Shown here piece by piece: positions 7,064 to 15,254 of a stretch of DNA of 17,571 nt. The stretch's first letter is position 1; the number at the start of each line of letters is the position of its first letter. Below the pieces are notes generated by a model. The model searched no databases. It worked only from the letters and a program-made list of their open reading frames with translations, and was not told the DNA's origin. This stretch comes from RPQJ01 sp036277615 (GTDB lineage: Bacteria; Pseudomonadota; Gammaproteobacteria; Steroidobacterales; Steroidobacteraceae): positions 1 to 17,571 of the forward strand of contig DASUMQ010000288.1 of NCBI GenBank assembly GCA_036277615.1, read 5' to 3'. A program made the translations under genes and the position numbers.

Positions 7064-7162
7064 AGGGGATAGGGGATAGTCGGAAGCGCACGTTGTGCGC
7101 AAACGGTCGCGCGAATGCGCGTGTCTCCGGCACTATCCCCTAACCCCTAACCCCTATCCCCT
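7064..7162. repeat. Inverted GGGG-N3 heptad element, copy 2 (between gcvPB and the kinase gene)
   Basis: The left arm (7064-7080) is AGGGGATAGGGGATAGT. The right arm (7132-7162) has four CCCC heptads beginning ACTATCCCCTAACCCC and matches the right arm of copy 1 at 30 of 31 positions. The left arm pairs with 7132-7148 with one mismatch. The 51-nt loop differs from that of copy 1 but also folds (GCGCAC-GTT-GTGCGC, 7086-7100), and both loops end in TCTCCG just before the right arm. The right arm encodes a four-tract G-quadruplex on the minus strand; the left arm has only two tracts. As in copy 1, the element begins within about 6 nt of the upstream stop codon. Confidence 0.85.
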
Positions 7163-7198
7163 CGTCGAAACGGACGCCCCGGCCAAAGACGTACCCTA

Positions 7199-8131
7199 AT
7201 GACTGCCCTCATCTGCGGCTCGATCGCTTTCGACACCGTCATGGTCTTCCACGGCCGCTTCCGCGAGCAGATCCTCGCGGACCGGATCCACATGCTGAAC
7301 GTGTCGTTCCTCGTGCCGAGCATGCGGCGCAACTTCGGCGGCTGCGCGGGCAACATCGCCTACAACCTCAGGCTGCTCGAAGAGGACGGAGTGCCGATGG
7401 CGACGGTCGGGCACGATTTCGAGCCGTACCGGCGGTGGCTGAAGGCCTGCAACGTGAGCCTCGACTTCGTGCGTGAACTCGACGACCAGTTCACTGCACA
7501 GGCGTTCATCACGACCGACCTCGACTCCAACCAGATCACCGCGTTTCACCCGGGCGCGATGGCCAAGTCGCACCTGAACCCGGTACCCACCACGGCCGGT
7601 GTGACGCTCGGCGTCGTCGCCCCGGACGGCCGTGACGGCATGTTGCAGCACGCCGCCCAGTTCGCGGCGGCCGGCATCCCGTGGCTGTTCGACCCGGGAC
7701 AGGGCCTGCCGATGTTCGACGGGCCGGAGCTGCTCGGTTTCCTGCGCCAGGCCACGTGGGTCGCGGTCAACGACTACGAAGGCCAGATGCTGCAGGAACG
7801 CACCGGGCTGAGCGCGGCCGACGTTGCCGCGGAAGTGCAGGCCTACGTGGTGACCAAGGGCGCCGAGGGCAGCGTCGTCTACGCGGACGGCCGGGAGTAC
7901 GTGATCCCGGCGGCCGGGCCGGACGAGGTCAAGGACCCGACCGGCTGCGGCGATGCATATCGCGCCGGCCTGCTGTACGGGCTCATGAATGAACTCGACT
8001 GGGAGACCACGGGTCGGATAGCTTCATTGATGGGAGCGATCAAGATCGCCCACGCCGGCACGCAGAGTCACCGATTCGACATGAACGAGTTCAAGACCCG
8101 CTTCCGCGCGGCATTCGGCCGCGAACTGTGA
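7199..8131 (+). CDS. PfkB/ribokinase-family kinase, adenosine-kinase-like
   Basis: This 310-residue protein has a ribokinase fold. An N-terminal substrate-side FGGCAGNIAYNL motif and the C-terminal anion hole DPTGCGDAYRAG (D246 to G257) are present, with D252 as the expected catalytic base. The DPTGxGDAxRAG form and overall length resemble bacterial adenosine kinases more than fructokinases, so phosphorylation of adenosine or a related nucleoside is my best guess, though other sugars cannot be excluded. It follows gcvPB across the second repeat element and overlaps the protease start by 4 nt. Adenosine removal would fit one-carbon metabolism, since it pulls S-adenosylhomocysteine hydrolysis forward. 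No clear ribosome site precedes the ATG. Confidence 0.85.
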   Translation: MTALICGSIAFDTVMVFHGRFREQILADRIHMLNVSFLVPSMRRNFGGCAGNIAYNLRLLEEDGVPMATVGHDFEPYRRWLKACNVSLDFVRELDDQFTAQAFITTDLDSNQITAFHPGAMAKSHLNPVPTTAGVTLGVVAPDGRDGMLQHAAQFAAAGIPWLFDPGQGLPMFDGPELLGFLRQATWVAVNDYEGQMLQERTGLSAADVAAEVQAYVVTKGAEGSVVYADGREYVIPAAGPDEVKDPTGCGDAYRAGLLYGLMNELDWETTGRIASLMGAIKIAHAGTQSHRFDMNEFKTRFRAAFGREL

Positions 8132-11013
8132 CCCGCCCCGAGCACGCTGCGGCGTCGCGGTTGCGCTGGCTGGCCGCCGTGCTGACGGCCGCCCTCGCTG
8201 CGAACGCCGCGTTCGCGCAACCCGAGCCGCCGCCGACGGTGCAGCCCGCGCCGGCGACCGGGATCGGCCGACCGATCGAGGAGAACCCGGCCTGGGATCG
8301 CACGCTCGAGCGCATCGCGGCCTCGGTCGTCTCGATCGAGATCGACCAGACCCGCGCGTTCGACACCGAATGGAACCAGTCGAGCCAGGCGACCGGCTTC
8401 GTCGTCGATGCCGAGCGCGGCCTGATCCTGACCAACCGGCACGTCGTGACGCCGGGGCCCGTGGTCGCCACCGCGATCCTGCAGAACCGCGAGGAAGTCG
8501 AACTGCGCGCGGTCTACCGCGATCCGGTCCACGACTTCGGCATCTACCGCTACGATCCGGCGAAGCTCCGCTACGTCAAGCCCGCGGCGCTGCCGCTGTA
8601 TCCGGAAGGCGCGAAGATCGGCACCGAGATCCGCGTCGTCGGCAACGACGCGGGCGAGCAGCTCTCGATCCTCGCGGGCACGCTCGCGCGCCTCGACCGC
8701 GAGGCGCCCGAGTACGGCGTCGGCAAGTACAACGACTTCAACACGTTCTACATCCAGGCGGCCTCGGGCACCTCGGGCGGGTCGTCGGGGTCACCGGTCA
8801 TCGACATCCGGGGCCGCGTGGTGGCACTGAACGCGGGCGGCAGCAACGGCGCGCAATCGAGCTTCTACCTGCCGCTCGGCCGCGTGCAGCGCGCATTGCA
8901 GCTGATCCAGAAGGGGCAGCCGGTCCCGCGCGGCACGCTGCAGACCGTCTTCGCCTACACGCCGTACGACGAACTCGTGCGGCTCGGCCTGCAGCCGGAA
9001 ACCGAGGGGGCGTCGCGGCGCGCGCACCCGGAACTCACGGGCATGCTCATCGTCGACGAGGTGCTGCCGGGCTCGACCACCGAGGGCAAGCTGCAGCCGG
9101 GCGACATCCTGACGCACGTCAACGGCCGGCTGGTGACGACGTTCGAGCCGCTCGAGGAAATCATCGATGCCGCGGTCGGGCGGACGGTCGACATCACGGT
9201 CGAGCGGGGCGGCGAACGCCTCGCGCAGACGCTGCCGGTCGGCGACCTGCATGCGATCACGCCGGCCGAATACTTCGAGTTCGGCGATGCCGTGGTGCAC
9301 GCGCTCTCGTACCAGATGGCGCGACACTTCAACGCCCCGGTGCGTGGCGCGTTCGTCGCCAATCCCGGCTACGTCCTCAACGCGGCGGGCGTGCCGCGCG
9401 GCGCGGTCATCACGAGCGCCGGTGGCAAGCCCGTCGCGACGCTCGATGACCTCGTGCAGGTGGTCGCCGCACTGCCGCACGGCGAGCGCGTCACGCTGCG
9501 CTACTCGACGCTCGACGACCCGAAGGGCTCCGAGACGCGCGTGATGCGCATGGACCGCACCTGGTTCCCGGCGCAGCTCTGCCGGCGCGACGACCAGTCC
9601 GGACTCTGGCCGTGCGAACCCAAGGCGGGCCCGGGGACGCCGGCGGCGAAGCAGGAACCCGCACGGACATCCTTCGCGGCCGGCAATGACAAACTCGCGA
9701 ACGGGATCGCGAATTCCCTCGTGCTGGTTTCGTTCGACATGCCGTTCTCGGTCGCGGGCATCACCGAGCGCAACTACCACGGCACCGGGGTCATCGTCGA
9801 CGCCGAGCGCGGCCTCGTGGTGGTCGATCGCAACACCGTGCCCGTGGCGCCGGGCGACGTCCAGCTCACGTTCGGCGGCTCGGTCGAAGTGCCGGGGCGC
9901 GTCGAGTACGTGCACCCGCTGCACAACCTCGCGATCGTCTCGTTCGACCCCGCGCTGCTCGACGGCTCGCCGCTGCGCGCCGCACGGTTCGACGGGTCCG
10001 ATCTCACCCCGGGCGAGCCCGTGACGGTCGTGGGCCTGAGCGCCGACTCGCGGCTGCGCTCGCTCGCGACTTCAGTCGCGCAGATCGACGACGTGACGTT
10101 CCCGTTGTCGCGCACGCTGCAGTTCCGCGACGCGAACCTCGAGGTCGCGACGCTCGTGAACTCGCCGGCCGATTTCGACGGCGCCATCCTCGGTCGCGAC
10201 GGCCGGGTGCGCGCGCTGTGGTCGACGTTCGCCACCGAAGGGGCGCGCGACAGCGCACAAGTGGGGCGCGGCATGCCGGCCTCGATCGTGCTCGAGGCCG
10301 TCGAGGCGGCGCGCTCGGGCAGCCCGTTGTATTCGCTCGAGACCGAATTCGAGGCGATCCCGATCTCGTCCGCGCGCGAGCTGGGCCTGCCCGCGGCGTG
10401 GGTGCCGAAATTCGAGTCGCGCAACCCGGAACATCGCCAGGTGCTCGCCGTGGCGCGAGTGGCCGCGGGATCGGCCGCCGCCGGCGTGCTCAAGGAAGGC
10501 GACCTGCTGCTCGCCGTGAACGACGAGACGCTGAACCGCTTCCGCGAGGTCGAGCGGGCGACGCAGGCGCCGCGCGTGCGGCTCACCGTGCTCCGTGACG
10601 GTGCAGAGCAGGTGCTCGAAGTCGAGACGGCGCCGCTGCTCGGCGAGGACATCGATCGGATGCTGCTCTGGTCGGGCGCGGTGATCCATGCACCGCATCG
10701 CGCGATGGCGATGCAGCGCGCGATCCCGCCCGAGGGCGTGTTCGTCGCGTATTTTTCGTACGGATCGCCGTCGACCCGGCACGGGCTGTACGCGGGCCGG
10801 CGCATCATCGAGGTGGACGGCAAGCCGACGCCGGACCTCGACGCGTTCATCGCGGCAGTCCAGGGCCGGCCGGACCGCTCGTCGGTGCGTCTCAAGACGG
10901 TGACCTGGAACGGCACGACCGGCGTGACGACGCTGAAGCTCGACCAGAATTACTGGCCGACGTACGAGCTGCGCCGCACGCCGACGGGCTGGGAGCGCCG
11001 CCCGATTTCGTGA
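8128..11013 (+). CDS. Periplasmic tandem trypsin/PDZ protease of the Nma111 (double HtrA) type
   Basis: This 961-residue protein starts at a GTG that overlaps the kinase stop (GTGA). A signal peptide ends at about residue 30 (AANAAFA). Domain 1 (about 55-260) is an active trypsin-like protease: H105 in ILTNRHVV, D136 in YRDPVHDFG and S220 in GGSSGSPV. PDZ-like domains lie at about 300-372 and 400-475. Domain 2 (about 525-740) repeats the protease fold, but the triad positions are N569, N600 and D684, with exactly the same spacings (31 and 84), so it should be inactive. Two more PDZ-like domains follow (about 770-845 and 870-950). Stretches such as EIRVVGNDAGEQLSILAG, YNDFNTFYIQAA and VGDLHAITP closely recall, from memory, the eukaryotic Nma111 protease, which has this same architecture. 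The role is probably quality control of envelope proteins. Confidence 0.9.
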   Translation: MTRPEHAAASRLRWLAAVLTAALAANAAFAQPEPPPTVQPAPATGIGRPIEENPAWDRTLERIAASVVSIEIDQTRAFDTEWNQSSQATGFVVDAERGLILTNRHVVTPGPVVATAILQNREEVELRAVYRDPVHDFGIYRYDPAKLRYVKPAALPLYPEGAKIGTEIRVVGNDAGEQLSILAGTLARLDREAPEYGVGKYNDFNTFYIQAASGTSGGSSGSPVIDIRGRVVALNAGGSNGAQSSFYLPLGRVQRALQLIQKGQPVPRGTLQTVFAYTPYDELVRLGLQPETEGASRRAHPELTGMLIVDEVLPGSTTEGKLQPGDILTHVNGRLVTTFEPLEEIIDAAVGRTVDITVERGGERLAQTLPVGDLHAITPAEYFEFGDAVVHALSYQMARHFNAPVRGAFVANPGYVLNAAGVPRGAVITSAGGKPVATLDDLVQVVAALPHGERVTLRYSTLDDPKGSETRVMRMDRTWFPAQLCRRDDQSGLWPCEPKAGPGTPAAKQEPARTSFAAGNDKLANGIANSLVLVSFDMPFSVAGITERNYHGTGVIVDAERGLVVVDRNTVPVAPGDVQLTFGGSVEVPGRVEYVHPLHNLAIVSFDPALLDGSPLRAARFDGSDLTPGEPVTVVGLSADSRLRSLATSVAQIDDVTFPLSRTLQFRDANLEVATLVNSPADFDGAILGRDGRVRALWSTFATEGARDSAQVGRGMPASIVLEAVEAARSGSPLYSLETEFEAIPISSARELGLPAAWVPKFESRNPEHRQVLAVARVAAGSAAAGVLKEGDLLLAVNDETLNRFREVERATQAPRVRLTVLRDGAEQVLEVETAPLLGEDIDRMLLWSGAVIHAPHRAMAMQRAIPPEGVFVAYFSYGSPSTRHGLYAGRRIIEVDGKPTPDLDAFIAAVQGRPDRSSVRLKTVTWNGTTGVTTLKLDQNYWPTYELRRTPTGWERRPIS

Positions 11014-11087
11014 GCGCCTGAGCGACCTCGCCAGTTGAGAGGTTCCTAACTGCGCGGAATTCGGCGTTTGCGTATGATTCGCGCCCT
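11014..11087 (+). promoter_or_regulatory. Promoter region of the sua5 operon, with -10 box TATGAT
   Basis: TATGAT at 11073-11078 is a near-perfect -10 box. No good -35 box sits 16-18 nt upstream. Transcription from it would start around 11085, only a few nucleotides before the sua5 ATG at 11088, and no Shine-Dalgarno precedes that ATG. The messenger may therefore be leaderless or nearly so. No terminator for the preceding protease gene is visible here. Confidence 0.45.
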
Positions 11088-12122
11088 ATGGTGACCGCCC
11101 GGCTCCCGCAGGACGAAATCGACCAGGCCGTCGAGGCCTTGCGCGAAGGCGAGGTGGTCGTGTTCCCGACCGAGACCGTCTATGGGCTCGGCGCCGATGC
11201 GCAGAATCCGGATGCGGTCCGCAAGATCTTCGAGCTCAAGGGCCGGCCGGCGACGCACCCGCTGATCGTGCACATCGACCACCCGCGTGCGCTCGAGCGC
11301 TGGGCGCTGAGCGTGCCCCCGGAGGCGGCCGCGCTCGCCGAGAAGTTCTGGCCCGGGCCTTTGACGCTCGTCCTGCGGCGCGCGCCCGCGGTCGACCTCG
11401 CGATCACGGGCGGGCAGGACACGGTTGCCGTCCGCATGCCGGCGCACCCGGTCGCCCAGCAGCTGCTGCGGGCGTTCGGCAGCGGCATCGTCGCGCCCTC
11501 CGCGAACCGCTACGGCCGCATCAGCCCGACTCGTCCGGAGCACGTACGCGAGGAGTTCGGCGACGCCGTGCGGATCGTGCTCGACGGCGGCGACTCCAAG
11601 ATCGGCCTCGAGTCGACGATCGTTTCCTGCATCGACACCGTGCCGCGCATCCTGCGGCCGGGCGTGCTGACGCTCTCGCAGCTGCGCGTCGTCGTGCCTT
11701 CGCTCCAGCCTGGCCCCGACGCGCTCGCACCGCGCGTGCCCGGCAGCGACACCAAGCACTATGCGCCGTTCACGCCGCTCAGCATCGTCGCGAGCCGCAC
11801 GCTCGAGGAAGTCGTCGGGCAGCTCACCGAGACCCACGAGAAGGTCGCCGTGCTCGCGATGCGCCCGCCGCGCGTGGCGAACAAGTTCATGACGTGGATC
11901 AACGCCGGCCGTCGCGCCGACGTCTATGCACGCGAGCTCTACGTCAACCTGCGCACGCTCGACAAGTCCGGCGCCCGCGAAATCCTCGTCGAGGAAGTAC
12001 CGACGGGCGAGCAGTGGGACGCCATCCGCGACCGGCTGCGCCGCGCCGCCTCCGCGGAGAACGTCGTCTCCGCCGACCCCGACATCGCGGCGCTGCGCGC
12101 CGACCTCGGCCAGGACGTGTAG
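11088..12122 (+). CDS. sua5: Threonylcarbamoyl-AMP synthase, long Sua5 form
   Basis: This 344-residue protein makes L-threonylcarbamoyl-AMP from threonine, bicarbonate and ATP, the first step of the t6A tRNA modification at A37. The YrdC domain (about 1-205) shows FPTETVYGLGADA (26-38), K51/R53 in KGRPATHPL, FWPGPLTLVLRR and S138-A139-N140 in APSANRYGRISPT. A linker with PRVPGSDTKHYAPFTPL leads to the C-terminal Sua5 domain (about 220-344), which separates this long form from the short TsaC/YrdC form. It is the first gene of a rightward run; the decarboxylase gene begins 14 nt after its stop. The start is supported by conservation right from the N-terminus. Confidence 0.94.
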   Translation: MVTARLPQDEIDQAVEALREGEVVVFPTETVYGLGADAQNPDAVRKIFELKGRPATHPLIVHIDHPRALERWALSVPPEAAALAEKFWPGPLTLVLRRAPAVDLAITGGQDTVAVRMPAHPVAQQLLRAFGSGIVAPSANRYGRISPTRPEHVREEFGDAVRIVLDGGDSKIGLESTIVSCIDTVPRILRPGVLTLSQLRVVVPSLQPGPDALAPRVPGSDTKHYAPFTPLSIVASRTLEEVVGQLTETHEKVAVLAMRPPRVANKFMTWINAGRRADVYARELYVNLRTLDKSGAREILVEEVPTGEQWDAIRDRLRRAASAENVVSADPDIAALRADLGQDV

Positions 12123-12136
12123 AGGTTCCTCGACCC

Positions 12137-13267
12137 TTGAGCAAGGCGCAAGACCTGCGGGCCCTGGTCGCGCAGCACGGCACGCCGCTGCTCGTCGTCG
12201 ATTGCGACGTGATCCGGCGCCAGTACCGGGCGCTGCGGCGCGCGCTGCCGCGCGTGGATCTCTACTACGCGCTCAAGCCGTTGCCGCACGCGGCCGTGGT
12301 CGCCGCACTGCACGGCGTGGGCGGCCGCTTCGACGTCGCCACGACCGGCGAGATCAAGCTCGTCCGGTCGGCGGGCGTCGCCGCGGACCGCTGCATCCAC
12401 ACGCACCCGATCAAGTCGGACGCCGATATCGCGTCCGCGCTGCGGTTCGGCATTCGCACGTTCGTCGCGGACAACCCCGACGAGATCCACAAGTTCCGGC
12501 GGCACCGGCGGCGTGCAGAGTTGCTGCTGCGGCTGTCGTTCCGCGACCCGACCGCGGTCGTCGACCTCTCGCGCAAGTTCGGCTGCGAGCCCGCGGCCGT
12601 GCCGCACCTGCTCGAACTCGCGCGCGGGCTCGGCGTGCGCGTGCGCGGCCTCTCGTTCCACGTCGGCTCCCAGGTCGGCGACCCCGCGAAGTACGCCGAG
12701 GCCATCGGGGTGTGCCGTGAGCTGATCGAGCACGCGCGGGGCAGCGGTCTCGGCACGCTCGACGTGCTCGACATCGGCGGCGGGTTCCCGATCGGTTATC
12801 GCCGCGAGCCGGTCCCGATCGGCGAATTCTGCAAGCCGATCCGGCAGGCGCTCAGGAGACTGCCACGCGAAGTGCGCGTGATCGCCGAGCCGGGGCGCTT
12901 CATCGCCGGCCCGGCCGGCACGTCGGTGGCGCGCGTCGTCGGCCGTGCGCAGCGCGAGGGACGCTGGTGGTACTACCTCGACGACGGCATGTACGGCGCC
13001 TACAGCGGCCAGCTCTACGATCATGCGAGGTACCCGATCGAGGTGCCGGACCGTGACGGCCCACGGCACCCGAGCGTGCTCGCCGGACCCACCTGCGACA
13101 GCATCGACGTCGTGCGCGAGGACATGCCGCTGCCCGAGCTGCAGATCGGCGACCTCGTCGTCGGTCGTCTGATGGGCGCCTACACGTGGGCGACCTCGAG
13201 CGAGTTCAATTTCATCCCCCGCGCGAAGGTCGTCGCGCTCAACGTCGACGCCAAGCCTCGCGCATGA
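12137..13267 (+). CDS. Type III PLP-dependent decarboxylase, ornithine-decarboxylase-like
   Basis: This 376-residue enzyme has the alanine-racemase-fold decarboxylase plan. The PLP lysine is K47 in YYALKPLP; then come GGRFDVATTGEI, HVGSQ, DIGGGFPIGY and EPGRFIAGPAGT in the barrel. GPTCDSIDVV (C320, D321, D324) follows, corresponding to the CDGLD segment whose Cys and Asp act on ornithine in ODC. This fits ornithine or lysine decarboxylation better than diaminopimelate. The frame is open further upstream inside sua5, but the protein clearly starts at the TTG at 12137, with AGAGG (12121-12125) 11 nt before it. Its stop overlaps the next start (ATGA). Likely products are putrescine or cadaverine; substrate is inferred. 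Confidence 0.87.
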   Translation: MSKAQDLRALVAQHGTPLLVVDCDVIRRQYRALRRALPRVDLYYALKPLPHAAVVAALHGVGGRFDVATTGEIKLVRSAGVAADRCIHTHPIKSDADIASALRFGIRTFVADNPDEIHKFRRHRRRAELLLRLSFRDPTAVVDLSRKFGCEPAAVPHLLELARGLGVRVRGLSFHVGSQVGDPAKYAEAIGVCRELIEHARGSGLGTLDVLDIGGGFPIGYRREPVPIGEFCKPIRQALRRLPREVRVIAEPGRFIAGPAGTSVARVVGRAQREGRWWYYLDDGMYGAYSGQLYDHARYPIEVPDRDGPRHPSVLAGPTCDSIDVVREDMPLPELQIGDLVVGRLMGAYTWATSSEFNFIPRAKVVALNVDAKPRA

Positions 13268-13971
13268 GGATCGAGGTCGTCGACCACGTCGCCGGCGCCG
13301 CGCGCGCCCGTGGCATCGCGCTGGTGATCGACGTCTTCCGCGCGTTTACGGTGGCGCCACACCTGATCGCGGCGGGCGCGGCGCGGGTGATCCCCGTCGC
13401 AGCGGTCGAGGACGCACTGGCACTGCGCGAAAGGTTGCCCGGCGTCGTGCTCATCGGCGAGCGCCACGCCCGCAGGTTGCCCGGTTTCGATGCAGGCAAC
13501 TCGCCCACGGAGGTCGCCGCGCTCGACGTCGCGGGCCGCCCCGTCGCGCACACGACGCACGCCGGGACGCAGGGCCTGGTGGCCGCAACCGGGGCCGACG
13601 AGGTGCTGGCTGCGAGCTTCGTCAATGTCTCCGCGCTGGTCCGCTACGTCCGTGCGCGTGCGCCGGACCAGGTCACGATCGTGCGCATGGGCCACGAGGC
13701 GCGCGAACGCTGCGCCGAGGACGATCTCTGCGCCGAGGTCCTGGTCAACCTGTTCGAGGGCGGGCGAGCGCCGTCGACGGCAGCCATCCGCGAACGCCTG
13801 CGCGATGCGCCGGCCGCGAGCAAGTTCTTCGACCCCGCGTGTGACTGGGCGCCGCGCCCGGATTTCGACTATTGCACGGACGTCGACCGCTTCGATTTCG
13901 TGCTGCGGCTGCGCACGGCGACGGACGGGCTGCGCGAGCTCGAGCGCATCGACGCGGCGGAGGCGGCATGA
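13264..13971 (+). CDS. comB: ComB-like 2-phosphosulfolactate phosphatase family protein
   Basis: This 235-residue protein has ComB-family blocks in order: LVIDVFRAFTVAP near the N-terminus, ERHARRLPGFDAGNSPTEV, TTHAGTQG, ASFVNVSALVRYV, and GHEARERCAEDDLCAEVL. ComB is a Mg2+-dependent phosphatase first known from coenzyme M synthesis, where it dephosphorylates 2-phosphosulfolactate. Homologues occur in many bacteria that make no coenzyme M, and their substrate is mostly unproven. The ATG lies inside the stop of the decarboxylase gene, and its own stop overlaps the permease start, so the three genes are translationally coupled. No ComA, ComC, ComDE or sulfolactate enzyme is visible nearby, so the symbol denotes the family and not a proven reaction. 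Confidence 0.82.
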   Translation: MRIEVVDHVAGAARARGIALVIDVFRAFTVAPHLIAAGAARVIPVAAVEDALALRERLPGVVLIGERHARRLPGFDAGNSPTEVAALDVAGRPVAHTTHAGTQGLVAATGADEVLAASFVNVSALVRYVRARAPDQVTIVRMGHEARERCAEDDLCAEVLVNLFEGGRAPSTAAIRERLRDAPAASKFFDPACDWAPRPDFDYCTDVDRFDFVLRLRTATDGLRELERIDAAEAA

Positions 13972-15254
13972 GCGCCGCGGTCGCCTCGGGCTGGCACCCG
14001 TTCGGCATCCCGTTCGAGTTCCTGCTGTTCGCGTCGACGCTGCTCGGCGTTGCACTGCTGCACCATCGCACGCTCGAGGTGGCGCTGACGGGGCTGGCCT
14101 CGATCACGCTCTACAAGCTGTTCGCGGTCGGCTTCCACGGCGTGCCCGGGATCGGCGGCCTGCTCGCACACCTGCACGAGGAGTGGGTGATCCTCGGCAA
14201 CCTGTTCGGCCTGCTGATGGGGTTTGCGCTGCTGTCGCGGCACTTCGAGCAGAGCCACGTTCCGCGCCAGTTGCCGGACTACCTGCCGGACGACTGGCGC
14301 GGCGCGTTCGTGCTGCTGGTCATGGTGTTCGTGCTGTCGAGCTTCCTCGACAACATCGCCGCGGCCTTGATCGGCGGCACGGTCGCGGGCACCGTCTTCC
14401 GCCAGCGGCTGCACATCGGCTACGTCGCCGCGATCGTCGCGGCGTCGAACGCGGGCGGCTCCGGCAGCGTCGTCGGCGACACGACCACGACCATGATGTG
14501 GATCGACGGCGTGAGTCCGCTCGACGTGCTGCACGCGTATGTGGCGGCGGGCGTCGCGCTCGTCGTCTGCGGCATCCCGGCGTCGCTGCAGCAGCAGCGC
14601 TATTCGCCGATCCTGAAACACGGACTGGAACACGTCCCGGTCGACTGGCCACGGGTCGCCATCGTCGCGCTGATCCTGGTCGCGGCCATTGCGGTCAACG
14701 TTACGACCAACGTGCGATTCCCCGAAGTCTCGAGCGCGTTCCCGTTCCTGGGGTTCACCGTCTGGGTCGTGCTGCTGGCGACCGCGGGCTGGCGCCGCCC
14801 GGACTGGTCCGTGCTCCCGGCGACGCTGCGCGGGACGATTTTCCTGCTGAGCCTCGTGCTCTCGGCGTCGATGATGCCGGTCGAGCGGCTGCCGCCGGCC
14901 TCGTGGCCGACGGCGCTCGGGCTCGGGTTCGTCTCGGCGGTGTTCGACAACATCCCGCTCACGAAACTGGCGCTGGAGCAGGGCGGCTACGACTGGGGCG
15001 TGCTGGCCTATGCCGTGGGATTCGGCGGCTCGATGATCTGGTTCGGGTCCTCGGCCGGCGTGGCGATCACGAACCTCTACCCCGAGACTCGTTCCGTTGG
15101 TGCGTGGCTGCGGGCGGGCTGGCACGTCGGACTCGCCTACGTCCTCGGGTTCGCGGCGTTGCTGCTGGTCCTGGGGTGGCAACCGCACGAGGCGCATCGT
15201 CCCGAGGCCCGAGCCGTTGAATTCGCCGTGCCCGACGAGGTGTCCCGGCCGTGA
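13968..15254 (+). CDS. NhaD/ArsB-type ion transporter (IT superfamily permease)
   Basis: This 428-residue inner-membrane protein has about 10-11 hydrophobic segments. Two inverted-repeat half motifs are visible: SSFLDNIAAALIGG (D128-N129) with NAGGSGSVVGDTTTTMMW (N161, D171) in the first half, and FDNIPLTKLAL (D327-N328) with GFGGSMIWFGSSAGVAI in the second. DN...NAGG...GDTTTTM is what NhaD-type sodium/proton antiporters and related citrate/arsenite permeases show, so ion or anion transport driven by Na+ or H+ is likely. The ATG at 13968 overlaps the comB stop, with GGAGG (13959-13963) just before it. The last base of the stop is shared by a 4-nt overlap with the HAD gene. Coupling to the decarboxylase and ComB hints at export or ion balance for that pathway. 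Confidence 0.82.
   Translation: MSAAVASGWHPFGIPFEFLLFASTLLGVALLHHRTLEVALTGLASITLYKLFAVGFHGVPGIGGLLAHLHEEWVILGNLFGLLMGFALLSRHFEQSHVPRQLPDYLPDDWRGAFVLLVMVFVLSSFLDNIAAALIGGTVAGTVFRQRLHIGYVAAIVAASNAGGSGSVVGDTTTTMMWIDGVSPLDVLHAYVAAGVALVVCGIPASLQQQRYSPILKHGLEHVPVDWPRVAIVALILVAAIAVNVTTNVRFPEVSSAFPFLGFTVWVVLLATAGWRRPDWSVLPATLRGTIFLLSLVLSASMMPVERLPPASWPTALGLGFVSAVFDNIPLTKLALEQGGYDWGVLAYAVGFGGSMIWFGSSAGVAITNLYPETRSVGAWLRAGWHVGLAYVLGFAALLLVLGWQPHEAHRPEARAVEFAVPDEVSRP

Noticed and set aside
5508..7133. 541-codon leftward frame opposite gcvPB (and a similar 535-codon frame at 4181-5788 opposite gcvPA)
   Set aside because: Shadows of strongly conserved glycine decarboxylase genes; composition is dominated by Arg, His and Val with no recognisable domain.
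11038..12130. AGAGGTTCCT occurring just before sua5 and just after it
   Set aside because: A 10-base match is expected many times by chance in a window of this size; the second copy simply supplies the AGAGG ribosome site of the decarboxylase gene.
13490..15220. 576-codon rightward frame through comB and the permease gene
   Set aside because: Arg/Ala-rich out-of-frame shadow; the two overlapping genes have conserved motifs and coupled starts.
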